Assembly: GCF_019279795.1 (NCBI RefSeq)
Contig: NC_056740.1
Coordinates: 227,380,611-227,444,610, forward strand
Direction: 5' to 3'
DNA: 64,000 bases
Source of the DNA: Protopterus annectens
Lineage: Eukaryota; Chordata; Ceratodontiformes; Protopteridae
Under the pieces are notes generated by a model. It made no database searches, was not told the origin of the DNA, and saw only the letters and a program-made list of their open reading frames with translations. This document shows positions 35,971 to 47,292 of the stretch, one piece after another (within the stretch, counting starts at the first letter, position 1; every line of letters starts with the position of its first letter). A program made the translations under genes and the position numbers.

Positions 35971-38295
35971 TTATTAGGCATGTATATGTATTCATCTTTC
36001 TGTGTGTTGTTGATTGATCATTTCAGATAGGAAGAAGTGCAAGGGGTTCTGATATTCTTTACTTTTCTGTTTCAGTCACTCATGTGAATGTAGAGCTTGT
36101 ACAGGCAGCCAGTCACATGACTGCTTATTATAACTATGTAGCACACTGGTTGTCTCTGTAATGTTTTAAAGTTTCTTGTATTGCAGTCTGAGTTCCTCAT
36201 CATCTTCTTGTAGTATACCATAAATGTGCAAGTTCTAACCTCATGATAGAAAACAGTATTGTCATTGAAAAGCAGCTGCTTCAAAAGGAAATAAAAGTAG
36301 CACAGTACTGACTTGGACCCTGGTACAGCCAGTGAAATATTTACGCTTGGACAGAGAGTAGCGATGACAACTGGCAGCTGTCATACACCAAATAAATATT
36401 TGTTTCCCTCCTGCTTGACTTGAAGAAAAAAATAATAATAAACTCTGGTTAGAAATGCACTCTTACTTAAGCAAAGAGAGTTGGGAAACAAACTTCTACC
36501 CTGTTCTGCAGAATAGAAGCAACACTTGGGAGAAACTTATTTGTACACGTGATTAGAAGTTACATTAAGGAACATCCATAATGATTATGATGCTGATGAT
36601 GTCAGTGGCAATAAGGAAATATAACATTGATTGAATGATTTTAATTAATTGTTTATTCTTTTATCTTAAGAAAAAATCAACAAAACCACTTCGGCTCACA
36701 GTCCACAAGAAGAATGCACATTCCAAACATACAGCTAACATTTCTTATGTTGCCAGAGGTGACAGCATCTACTAAAAACTCCATTCATCTGCACACAAAA
36801 AGAAAGGAAAAAGAATACAGAGCACCGTAAGTGATTAATGAACTCAAAGCTCTAATTACAACACATTCTACTAACATTTCGGCAATGTACTTCAATGCGT
36901 CACGGAATAGTCCAGATCTTCTGAGTTGCACAGCACTGACAACTATGGTATTTAAAACCACATAGAGTGTGTATTTTTGTTGGTCTTTATTGAAAGTGTC
37001 TTTTTTCAGGATACATTAGATCAAAATTGGTAGAAATGGATCAGCCTATGTGACAGGCAAGCTCTTAGCAACATTTCATGCATTTAACAAAGCTAACATA
37101 CACTCTGTGTTTGCAGATGATTGTGTAGATGCATTAGACAGGAAGCAGCTGTCAGTGTGTACTTACTGTGTTGATAATGTCAATGAAAGTTCATGAAAAT
37201 TATGTTGGATTTATTGCTGAGCAAGAAAGAAAATTTATAACAGATGTCTATCTGTGAGGATAAACAGCCTAACTCCTAGTGTGCAATGACCTTATTATCA
37301 TTGAGATCATATGGCAGGGCTGGGACAGAACTGCCAAGATTTTATATTGGTTTAGTTTTGCTAATTTGGTGGATCACTCTGAGTCAGGTTCATTTAACAG
37401 GTGAGACCTAGGAAGCCAGATGACACTCACACATCATTTTATTTTTGCAGTGTGCATGTATGTAAAATAAAATACTTACATCCATTAGTAAATACATGTT
37501 ACTGAAATGCAAGACATAAACAAATGGCCCACTAAAGTGCAATCCCAAACAGCAGCATGCTTTAAGTAGAAGTGAGGCGAGGCATAAATATCTGCTGTTG
37601 GATTCCATTTATCTATATAGTGTTTCATTTTAAGTATGATAGACCTATGTAATTTAACCAAGTCAAAACGTGTATGTGTTGCTGGTTTATACCTAAGCTT
37701 TGTTAATACAATAATGAGATATGGAGTAAGTATTATTATTTATTAATTCTTCAGCAGGGTAGCAACTAGTAAAAGGAGAACTAAGGTAAGGAATGGAAGT
37801 TTACACCAACTTAATAGGTATGCAGATAGTGTATATTGCTGGTCATAAGAAAAAGTGAACTGCAAAAATGCTTGAGATGAGATAGTGCAACAGTGAGAAG
37901 TTTGTCATTATTGATAAACAGGCAGCAAGTACAGTTGAGGGAAGAGACTATTCACTGACCTTAGGAGGTAGATAAAGTGTGTAACAGTAGCATTTAGGAT
38001 TACAGATTTGTGAGAGTTGTGTGTAGGATGACTGGTAATAAAGTAGAATGGGTTGTCCAGTGGGAACTGATGTCTAACAAGGATTACTATCAAAAGCTTG
38101 AAACTGAAAACCGCAAATGTTGTTTATGCAGCGCATATGCTCGACTCATGAATATTGCGTAGATCCAAAGGTTGATGCAGCAACATCGACAACATTGTGT
38201 CGATAAACAAATAAATCCAAACCAGCCCAAAAGTTTAAAATGTTGAAACACAGGTGCCCAGTAGGAAGGTAGCTGGAATAAAGAAGCTGAACCAC
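35971..38295. other. No recognisable feature
   Basis: A+T-rich with no coding, RNA-gene or repeat call that I can support. Near 38140-38210 a CpG-containing stretch (GTCGAT, ATCGAC) looks like another eroded MITE, but ends are not visible. Confidence 0.4.
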
Positions 38296-38299
38296 AACA

Positions 38300-38380
38300 A
38301 AGTAAAATCATCTTTTTTAATACAAAGTGATGAGCACTTTCGCAATGGTAACCATTGCTTCATCAGGCAGTTCATTCAAA
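38300..38380 (-). ncRNA. Hammerhead-like ribozyme core, probable Penelope-like terminus
   Basis: On the minus strand CTGATGA (38366-38360) is followed by a 7-bp perfect stem GCAATGG-TTA-CCATTGC (38358-38342), then GAAA (38341-38338). A 3-4-bp stem III candidate, AGTG-CTCAT-CACT, follows. This is the hammerhead core order. Penelope-like elements carry minimal hammerheads at their ends. Against activity: an extra A sits between CTGATGA and stem II, and stem I pairing is not evident. I read it as a decayed ribozyme of a Penelope-like element whose coding part is not nearby. Confidence 0.5.
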
Positions 38381-38615
38381 CAGCAACAGCACTTAAATAC
38401 TTTAATTCATTACTAGAACAACCAATCCTACCACTTAAAGTTAATTCAGCACTCAGCAATCAATTAATTACTATTGTTACATTTTGCCCTTAGTTAATTG
38501 CTGAAGTCAGAAAAACTCTGTTTAAAAACCACATGCACAAAATGTAAAGACAAGGACATGTGGATAAATACAAATAAAATACATACAAAGTCAATGAATA
38601 AATACATGTACTCAT

Positions 38616-38830
38616 TGGTGCTGTGGTAGTGTTGTTGCCTCACAGTTAGACGTTGCCCGTTCGATTCTCAGTTAGAGCGTCTTCTGTGTGGCGACATGTG
38701 TGAATGGGCGTTCCTTCTTTGAAGGTTGTGTGTTAAGCCCGGCAAGCCAGCATGTAAAACTCTACTGCCAATCATTAGCGGACCGGAGTTCCGCTGTGGT
38801 GACCCCTAACCGGGAAAAGCCGAAAGACGC
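38616..38830 (+). mobile_element. tRNA-headed SINE, RTE-type tail
   Basis: The head GGTGCTGTGGTAGTGTTGTT and CCGTTCGATTCTC gives the A and B boxes. The tail CCGCTGTGGTGACCCCTAAC then GGGAAAAGCCGAAAG matches the SINE at 13.8 kb. It is shorter in the body (about 50 bp missing after TGTGTGGCG). No clear target duplication. Confidence 0.85.
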
Positions 38831-39127
38831 ACACACTCATATTCCCCGTTTAGTAACTGCTTATGTGCTTAGATATAAGCATAAAAATATATATAAAAAT
38901 ATATATATAAAAGTATAAGCAGTACACACTCAACAACGTAATAAATACATATATTCTGCCTAATAAATGCAGATGTTGTCCACCTAGTAAATACATATGC
39001 TTTAGTACATACATCTCAACAAATGATTGTCTTTAATGATATCTATGCTAAAAACAGCTCAAGAAATACTGTCATATTGACCCAAAGCCCTGCATGTGTT
39101 TACGTGGTCTTCTCTTGTTAAAATAGT

Positions 39128-39162
39128 ATTATTATTTTTTATTTTATTTTATTTTATTTTAA
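39128..39162. repeat. (TTTTA)n microsatellite
   Basis: About seven units of TTTTA/TTA. Confidence 0.9.
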
Positions 39163-39273
39163 CCTTCTAGATTTTAGCACTGGCTTCAATGGAACACTAT
39201 TGTTAAAACCCAAACCTCTATGTGCTCCTAAACGCAAAATCCATTTTACTTCTATGTTTTCAGTAGTATTGAC

Positions 39274-39705
39274 TATGTCCCCCATCCTATTGCTGACATT
39301 CTGGATATGTAAAATCTAAAACAAAAATATATGGTCATCCCCCTTATCCAATGTATGCTTAGTCAAAGCCATGGATTTGAGGTATGAGTGGATTTTCAAC
39401 AGTGAAATAATTAAAAAGACCTTTACTTAATAGTTCCATACACATGCATTCATATAAGGTACCAGCAATCTGATTGCAATACTTAGAATGTAGTGTATGT
39501 AGCTCACTGCACAACATGCTTTCATTTCTATGTTCGCAATACTAACCGTCACCTTAGGGAATGGATAAGGGATTACCTTTACTGCACTAGAAAAGGGCAA
39601 CTGTATAGTACTTTCGCTAAGCATACATTGGATAAGGGGGATGACCATATATTTTTGTTTCAGGTTTTACACATCCAGAATGTCAGCAATAGGATGGGGG
39701 ACATA
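39274..39705. mobile_element. MITE with ~95-bp inverted repeats and TA duplication
   Basis: The inverted repeats begin TGTCCCCCATCC at 39276 and mirror at 39703. They stay nearly identical for about 95 bp (for example AAAATATATGGTCATCCCCC on both arms). TA flanks both ends, as expected for Tc1/mariner-group insertion. The central ~235 bp are A+T-rich and non-coding. The low arm divergence suggests a young or gene-converted element. Confidence 0.85.
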
Positions 39706-39721
39706 CTCTTGGATTCTCAAA

Positions 39722-39985
39722 AGCTTGCACGGAGTGCAAGATGAGTGCAGGAGCTAACGCAGGCAATATGTCTGCCGTGCGATCCAGAAACAGCCAGCAG
39801 GGGCGTGTATGAGAGCTGCAGCACTAATCCTGCATGGACTAAGCCCTGGTATGCAAATCACCTCATTTGCAGGAGAAATCCATACAAATGAGGTGATTTT
39901 GCAATCCAGGAAGCTTGCAATAGTCCGTGCAAGACTAATGCAATCTGCAGAAATGTACTCGGTTAGTAACCGAGTACATTCCTGC
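39722..39985. repeat. Series of perfect hairpins upstream of the Harbinger transposase
   Basis: Three perfect stems occur within 260 bp: CTTGCAC/GTGCAAG at 39724-39740, a 15-bp stem AAATCACCTCATTTG (39855-39869) with 39885-39899, and a 27-bp palindrome at 39953-39979 with a 13-bp stem. No protein is encoded. It may be a separate foldback element or the subterminal part of the Harbinger element. Confidence 0.7.
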
Positions 39986-40401
39986 AAATTCCAAAACAGA
40001 GCTATGACAGCTCCAAATAAAGGCTGCATATCATTGAGGAAGCATGGCAATGGTCAAGTATAAGGCCATTGGCATTGCTAACTGTTTAAAAAATAAAAAA
40101 ATCAACTTTTTTTTTTAGCTGATCTCAGGTGCTTAAGTATAGGGCAGCGGCGCACAAACGGGATCGGGGGGAAAATAAGAAGATAAACTTAAAATGAGCA
40201 TTCTAACTAAAATCAGTATTCTGCCATGCAAATCAGTGGCAGGCAGAAGACAACCTGCCCAGTGAGAAGTGGTTGCTAAGGGGGGAGGCTCAGTGTGAGA
40301 CATGTAACTATGCATTAGCAGGCAATCCTATGCAAATGAGGGGAAGGATAGTGAATCACAGATTTCCCCAGGGTGTGAGGCAGGTCCCAAGAGTGCAAGA
40401 G

Positions 40402-40410
40402 TATAAATAG
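40402..40410 (+). promoter_or_regulatory. TATA box candidate for Harbinger transposase
   Basis: TATAAATAG lies about 480 bp upstream of the likely initiator Met at 40879, in a non-repetitive stretch. It would place transcription start near 40435. A 3' splice-site-like CAG directly precedes the ATG at 40879, so a 5' intron is possible. Confidence 0.45.
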
Positions 40411-40754
40411 CTGGGTGCAAGACTAGGATATAGGTGACATCATGGGTGTATGTGTCAGGCATACTGTAAGTGTATTGGAACCCTGTGGCCCGGGATTGCA
40501 CCTAGCTTAGCACAGCTAAACTAGGGGTATGACTAAACCTGCCTAGCACTCTTTACAAAGTGTAAGCGGGTGTGCGTGCCACGCACCAGGTTTTACAGGA
40601 AGAAAAAGGAAGCTAAACCAGGAAATAGCAGCTCTGTGCACATTTGAGCACTCTGTTTGCGCGGCGTGCACACAGGCTTAAACAGGGAGGTAATGGTAAG
40701 GGAAAACAGCAGTAGGAAGGTAATGAAGGAGAACTAGCTTAGCTGACAGGTGAA

Positions 40755-42041
40755 ATGTATCAGAATCAGCCAATTACACAGGCAGCAGACCAGCCCAGCC
40801 CAACACACCACTATAAACTATGCAAACACCTATCCCCCTTGTTTTTCACAAAAACTCTGCACCACCGGTGTATACAGATGGGGAAATTTTACAAAACAAA
40901 CACAAGAGAAAAAATGTTAGGGGCTGCTTTTGCTATCTTAAACCAGCATGTGCAAGAGGCTGAGGGTGGTGAGGATGTGAATGCTGTTGAGCAACCCACA
41001 GTGAGGAGACGGAGAAGAGTGTACAGACCCAGGGTAACCTACCAAGGGCTATATGAGCTGGAGATAGTGGAGTGCTATAGGGTGGACAGGGACCTCCTAA
41101 AGCAAATTGTTGAGCTGTGCCGGCCACGCCTCACACACAGAACTAACAGAGGGGAACCCATCCCAGTGGATACCAAGGTATGTGTAGGCCTAAGAATACT
41201 AGCTACAGGTACCTTCCAAAGGCCAACTGGGGATAGGATGGGGATTTCAGTGGCATCAGCATCCATGGTACTCCACCAGTTCCTGGATGCCATGTCAACA
41301 CATGTCGGTGAGCACGTATATTTTCCCATCACTCGTGAGGCATTGGCCACCAATATGTGTCTCTTCCACCAAATAGCAGAATACCCTGAGGTAGTGGGTG
41401 CAATAGACTGCATGCACATATGCATTAAAGCACCACCTGGTGACCGGGGTAGGGTCTACATCAACCGCAAGGGCTTCCCCCCATCAACTGCCAGGTCGTG
41501 TGCGATGCTCAGGGCATAATAATGAAAGTGTGTGCTGGCTGCCCTGGAAGCTACCACGATTCCCACATCTGGCATTGGATGCAGCTGTACCAGACATTTG
41601 CCAATGGGGTCATCCCACATGGTCACCTAATGAGGGGATGCCGGATACGCACTGGAGCCATGGCTGATGACACCCATCAGAAATGCACACACACCCGAAA
41701 AAGAACGCCATAATGAGACACACGCACAAACACAAATCATAATAGAGTGTGTGTTTGGGATGCTCAAGTCACTGTTCTGGTGCCTGTACACATCTCGTGG
41801 AGCCACCCAAATTGTCCTTGTATGTGCCATGCTACACAATATGATCCTGCAGAAACTGCTGCAGCAGGAACAGCATGGGGCAGAGCCACACAGCCCCCCA
41901 CCATTGCCAAGGCCTGCACAGGCACAGAGTGACTCAGTGGAGGAACAACCTGAGCCTGCCCCAGTAGGCAGAAGGAGGTGTGCCCTATATGCCCTGACCT
42001 TGGCAAAGAGGCAACGCACAGCACATGCATTGACACAGTAG
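40755..42041 (+). pseudogene. PIF/Harbinger transposase, two frameshifts
   Basis: This is a DDE-type transposase of the HARBI1 family. The first open part (40755-41519; likely start 40879, MGKFYKTN) holds a basic N-terminus, an HTH-like region and the first catalytic box VGAIDCMHI (near 41402). A shift in a C6 run near 41480 leads to the frame with VVCDAQGIIMKV and PGSYHDSHIW. A second shift near 41635 returns to the first frame, which carries GDAGYALEPWLMTP (second Asp) and IIIECVFGMLKSLFWC (catalytic Glu, near 41742). It closes at 42041 after a proline/glutamine-rich tail. All three DDE residues survive. Only two small lesions suggest a fairly recent death. Its usual partner is a Myb/SANT-like protein, found 13-15 kb away. 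Confidence 0.9.
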
Positions 42042-43385
42042 GGACCCAGGGAATGACACCTCTCTCCAACTCACACATACAGTAAAAGGGATGCCAAACA
42101 TGACACTACCTGTGCACAACCATGTATAGGGACTGTACTATGTGCATCCGACATAGGCAGCCCTGCAGCATCACCCTCAATACTGGGGCACCCACAAGGT
42201 AAGTGACTCACACATGCCAGTTTGGGGGGGGGGGTCACATACCCAACTACAGTTACAGCCAGCAGGACAGGTGTAGACAAACACAAACAAATGCTGTACT
42301 ATAGCCTCTGAATGAGCCTTAAGGGTAATCCCTCCCCCAGGCCTACACAGACAGACTACAGTAGGCCAGGTAGTTGGATGTAAGTTGCGAAGGCTAGGAA
42401 GTCAGAAACCAATATGTAGGTAGTTAAAGCTAAGAACTGTAGTACACTGGTATGCCTCTAGCCAGCACAATAGGTAAGATCACAGACTGAAATGAAGTAC
42501 CCGACATACGAGTACAGTCCTAGCAAATGTGTAAAAGTGTCAGGTGTGCCCCCTCATCCTACGTACACTTATAGCAACAGTCAGGTGTGCCCCCCACTCC
42601 TGTGCAGAAATGTAGAAACAGTCAGGTGTTCCCCCCGCTATGTAGAAATGTAGCAACAGTCAATGCCAAATGACCGATGTATACCCTGCAGACACAGCAT
42701 GCTACCTGTCTGTGTACAACACAAAGGTCAGCACCACAGTACAAACTACCTGGACTTGATCCACACATGCAATATAGATGGCCATACTGGGCATACTCAC
42801 ACATTAGAGGAATTAAGGCAATGTCAGTCAACAACATACTGAAAGGTCATACTGGGCATGCTCACACACTTAAAGATATAAAGGTCATGTCTGCAAACGC
42901 CAATGGACCAGACATATCTGGCAGTTGCAATTCTTAGTGCAGACACATGTCAGTATGCACCGCTTCTGCCTTGCACACACAGTGGATAGGAATACAGACA
43001 TATATGTAAGGACAACACACTATAATAAGCCAAAGGTAGACGGACATAGATGTGTGGAAGAGGGTGACCATGACAAGGAGCCATCCAGGCCTGTCCCACC
43101 CTGCACACAGCCAAAGGGCCCCAAACAGATGAGGTACAGATGTCACTCACTGCAGATACTAGCCACCAGTATCTGTCAGCTTGACAGACTATGTGGTACA
43201 CGTGCCAGCTGTGCAACATGACTGTACAAGGAAGTAGTCACCTAGAACCTGTATACACGTACCTGTGACATATGACCCCGTGTGTGCCTGCATGTGGCAT
43301 GTCAGCCCCTACATGAATGGGTTATGGCCCATGCACACACCGCCCTCCCCATAGCAGTATTATGACAAGCCTGCTGAGGTCATCC
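42042..43385. repeat. Short direct-repeat arrays downstream of the transposase
   Basis: Three 41-bp units starting CAGGTGTGCC begin at 42541, 42582 and 42623 (with CAGGTGTTCC in the last). Two units starting CATACTGGGCAT lie at 42783 and 42848, 65 bp apart. Otherwise no coding motif is seen. Such iterated blocks are common in subterminal regions of DNA transposons. Confidence 0.6.
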
Positions 43386-43736
43386 AATGTGAAATACACC
43401 TTTGGGAGAGCTGTAACTCAGTAATCCCCATGGCGCGTCCCATAACTGCATACTGTTGTAGTGATAAACTAGATAGGTAATAGTTCTAACCCCAGACTTG
43501 GCAACTGTGTAAGTGTATGTTTGTGTGTGTCTCTGACTGTGTAGAGAGAAATGCTTTTTAGGCTACTCACACTCCATACAAGTCATATACTCAACTTTGG
43601 CAAGGCTGCCGACACTCACCTAGAAATACACCTCTGGGAAAGTCGTAGCTCAGTAATCTCCATAGCGTGTCCTGTAACTGCGTACTGCTGTAGTGTGATA
43701 AAGTAGTTAAGTAGGTGTTTTAACCCCAGACCTGGC

Positions 43737-43795
<59 letters not shown>

Positions 43796-45215
43796 GTGTG
43801 TGTGTGTGTGTGTCTGACTGAGTACTGAGCAATGCTTTTTAGGCTACTCACACTCTGTACAATTCATATACTCAACTTTGGCAAGGCTGCTGATGTCACT
43901 CACCTAGAAATACACCTCTGGGAAAGTCATAGCCCAGTAATCTCTGCAGCGTGTCCTGTAACTGTGTACTGCTGTAGTGTGATAAAGTAGTTAGGTAGGT
44001 GTTTTAAATCCATACCTGAAAACTGTGGGTGAATCTGTGTGTGTGTGTCTGACTGAATAGAGAGCAATGCTTTTTAGGCTACTCACACTCTGTACAATTC
44101 ATATACTCAGCTTTGGCAAGGCTGCTGATGTCACTCACCTAGAAATACACCTCTGGGGAAGTCATAACCCAGTAATCTCTGTAGTGCACCCTGTAACTGT
44201 GTACTGCTGTTGTGTGATAAAGTAGTTAGGTGGGCGTTCTAACCCCAGACCTGGCAACTGTGTTTGTTTTTGTGTGTGTCTGACTGAGTAGAGAGCAATG
44301 CTTTTTAGGCTACTCACTCTCCGTACAATTCATATACTCAACTTTGGCAAGGCTGCTGATGTCACTCACCTAGAAATACAACTCTGGGAAAGGCGTAGCC
44401 CAGTAATCTCTGTAGCAAGTCCTTTAACTTTGTACTGCTGTAGTGTGATAAAGTAGTGAGGTAGGTGTTCTAACCCCAGACTTGGTAACTGTGTGTATGT
44501 GAATCTGTGTGTCTTTGCATCTCTGTCTGTTTCTGACTGAGTAGCGAACAATGCTTTTTAGGTTACTCACACTGCTTAGAATTCATATACTCAACTTTGG
44601 CAAGGCTGCTGATGTCACTCACCTAGAAGTACACCTCAGGGAACGTCATAGCCCAGTAATCTCTGTAGCGCATCTTGTAACTGCTGAATTGTGATTTAGA
44701 ACTATGGTAGGGTTCCATCTCCACCCATGGCAGTTCTGGATGTTTTGTGTGTGTTTCAATGTCTGTGTATGGAGCTATGCATTATAGGCTACTCACTCGC
44801 AGTACATTTCAAATGCCCTACTTTGGCAATCCTGCTAATGTCATTCATTGTGAAATACAACTTTGGAGAAAATATTCTTTAGTAATCCCTGTGGTGCAAC
44901 CTATAACTTCTCCATGCTGTAGTGTGATATAGGCCTTGGTCAGGGGTTCTATACCCACACATGTCAGTTGTAGATGTTTTGTGTGTGTCTCACTGTCTGT
45001 GTAGGGAGCAATGCATTTTAGGCTAGTCACTCGCAGTACAGTTGAAATGCCCCACTTTGGTAATCCTGCTAATGTTATTCATTGTGAAATAAGCCTTTGG
45101 GGAACAAGTTCTCCAGTAATGTCTGTGGTGCATACTATAACTGTGTAGTGCTGTAGTTTAATAAACTAGTTAGGTAGGGGTTTTACTCCCAGACATGACA
45201 GGTTTGTGTGTGTGT
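43386..45215. repeat. Tandem array of about eight ~230-bp units
   Basis: The block CCAGTAATCTCTGTAG (and variants), preceded by CTCTGGGAAAG, recurs near 43402, 43632, 43915, 44150, 44382, 44634, 44861 and 45090, spaced about 227-283 bp. Each unit also has CTGCTGTAGTGTGATAAAGT, a TG-rich tract of variable length (43741-43813 in the longest) and GCAATGCTTTTTAGGCTACTCAC. The last two units are more diverged. No coding sequence. Confidence 0.92.
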
Positions 45216-47034
45216 GTTTGTAACTCGTATCCTGTGTAGAGGTGGATGTGAGTGTGTGGCACCTGTGGGTGATGTGAAGGGGGTTTTGCTTATTTCTTTT
45301 ATGGTGGCCCTACTATATATCACAATGTCAACCATACAGGGATAACAGATGTAAGTTAGCTGAGAGGCTGGGGTGCAAAGCCACATCCATACATGTGACA
45401 TCAAGGACAGCCAATCACAGTTAGCAACCCCATTATTACCCAGAGCACACAGTCAACCCATGTGTCATACGTACACACATGCCTAGGCAACAGCCAATAT
45501 GTGGGTAATACACTGCATATTGGCCACTGATAGTAACTATGCAGTGATAGCAGTGGGCTACAGAGGGCATGTCACCCTGCCAATCTGTCCAATATGCATG
45601 TACATGCAAACAGTGCACCTCCACCAAGTTCTCCAATGGACACCTGCACAACCTGTGGTGCCTTCACATGTGACTCACAATGGACATACCATGCCTGACA
45701 ATATGCCCTGTCATGTAGCCTGATATCAAGGTATACCCATCGCCTACCCTTGTACAGCCTGCTGGCACAGTTGACCAACACACACCCGTGCAGACATGCA
45801 CCCATGCATGTCAGAACTGGCACCCTGTGTGTTTGTGTGTGTGTGTTTTATGGTGCGTATGTCCACATCCACACTCACTACAACCCCCAGGGCATACTGA
45901 AGCATGCTGTCTGATATCTGACACCTTCTCATACTCTTTGCCCATACGACCTCCGTATGACCCATGTGGTGCATGTGATACCTGCACATTAATGTGTTGT
46001 GGCAATCCCACTAGTGATGAGTTGCACTCCTGGCCCTGCCGAGTGTGTCAATGTGTGTGCTTCCCTGTGTGAGTGTGCCTGTGTTGACGCTGGCACCTGT
46101 TCATGCAGACAGGCATGTGTATGTTACCTATCCTATATCTACCGTATCCCTGTTGTAGCTGTCACTCACCATCACATATATGTTCTGAGTGCTCCACATC
46201 AGGTAACCCATGTGGTGCATCTAATAACTGCATCCAACTGTGATAGCACTACATAGTTGTCAGGGGTTTGGTAACCTGTGCTGGTAGGTGTGTGACACAA
46301 ATATGCTTCAGTTTTACTCTCCCACCCCTCCCTGACATGTATTTGCCTCTGTCTGCCTCCCCCACTCCCTCTCTGCTGGATGCGGAGACCCACACCCACC
46401 TTGCTTAGGCAGCAGCATGTGTATTTTAAGTGATGCTCATGATTAGCTGATGGCCTCTGCATGAATTGCAGCCCTCACCTAGCTGATTGCATGTGGAACA
46501 GCTGTGGCAACATTTCCATGGCCAATTGCATGGAAACACACTCCAATACCTAGGAACATCATTGTGGTATTAGCCCTTTTCAGTCACTGTGAGCAGGAAC
46601 TAGATATGTTGTTTGGCAAACAGCATCTGAGATGGAGTGGGGATTTGCCTCTAACAACATACACTGTGGAAAGAGGGCAACAAACAGGAGGGGGATGTGC
46701 CTGACCTGACTACAGACTGTAAGTGCTGCTATACTGCATTTGGAGTAATGTTGGTTTAACAGTGTTTGTCTGGATATGGCTGTCGTACATGTCACAATAC
46801 CTGCCATGTCAGTTCCATGTATATGAGGAATCCCCATCTGCAGGGTCATCTGCAGACTGGGCAGTGCTGTGCCTTTGGTTTCATTTGTTAGCCACAGTGC
46901 ATCTATCTGTGGAATGCAGAAGGTAGTGTGAAGATTGCAGTCTGTAGATGGTGAAGGCCATGACAGTTACTGACTTCATATCCCTCACAGGACATATGTT
47001 GCAACAAACCCCTTTACAATGGAAAATATATGAG
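45216..47034. other. No gene; part related to the 60.3-kb region
   Basis: TG/CA-rich sequence without coding motifs. 46430-46520 resembles 60395-60490 (for example CATGATTAGCTGATGGCCTC against CATGATCAGGTGGTGGCCTC). This suggests a diverged additional piece of the duplicated module. Confidence 0.45.
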
Positions 47035-47292
47035 TTTGGTGGTGCAACTGTAGTTTTGTCGTCTCACAGCAAGAGGTTCTCCCATTCAATTCTCGGCTAG
47101 AGCGCTTTCTGTGAGGAGTCTGCATGTCCTTCCCGCGGTCGAGTGGCATTCGAAAGACATGCGTGAATGGGTGCTCCTTAGTTGAAGGTTGGGTGTCGGG
47201 CTGGCACCTTGACACCATAAAAATTGACTGCCAATCATTAGTGGACTGGAGTTCCGCTGTGGCGACCCCTAACCGGGAAAAGCCGAAAGAAA
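47035..47292 (+). mobile_element. tRNA-headed SINE, RTE-type tail
   Basis: The full layout is as in the 13.8 kb copy: GGTGGTGCAACTGTAG head, CCCATTCAATTCTC B box, GAGTCTGCATGTCCT, GGAGTTCCGCTGTGGCGACC and GGGAAAAGCCGAAAGAAA. No convincing target duplication, so it is older than the 13.8 kb copy. Confidence 0.87.

Noticed and set aside
38140..38215. Additional hairpin MITE
   Set aside because: It has CpG-rich CGAC words like the other MITEs, but no matching inverted ends or direct repeats are visible.
43386..45215. CRISPR array
   Set aside because: Units of ~230 bp without short repeats and unique spacers, in a vertebrate genome; it is a satellite-like tandem array.
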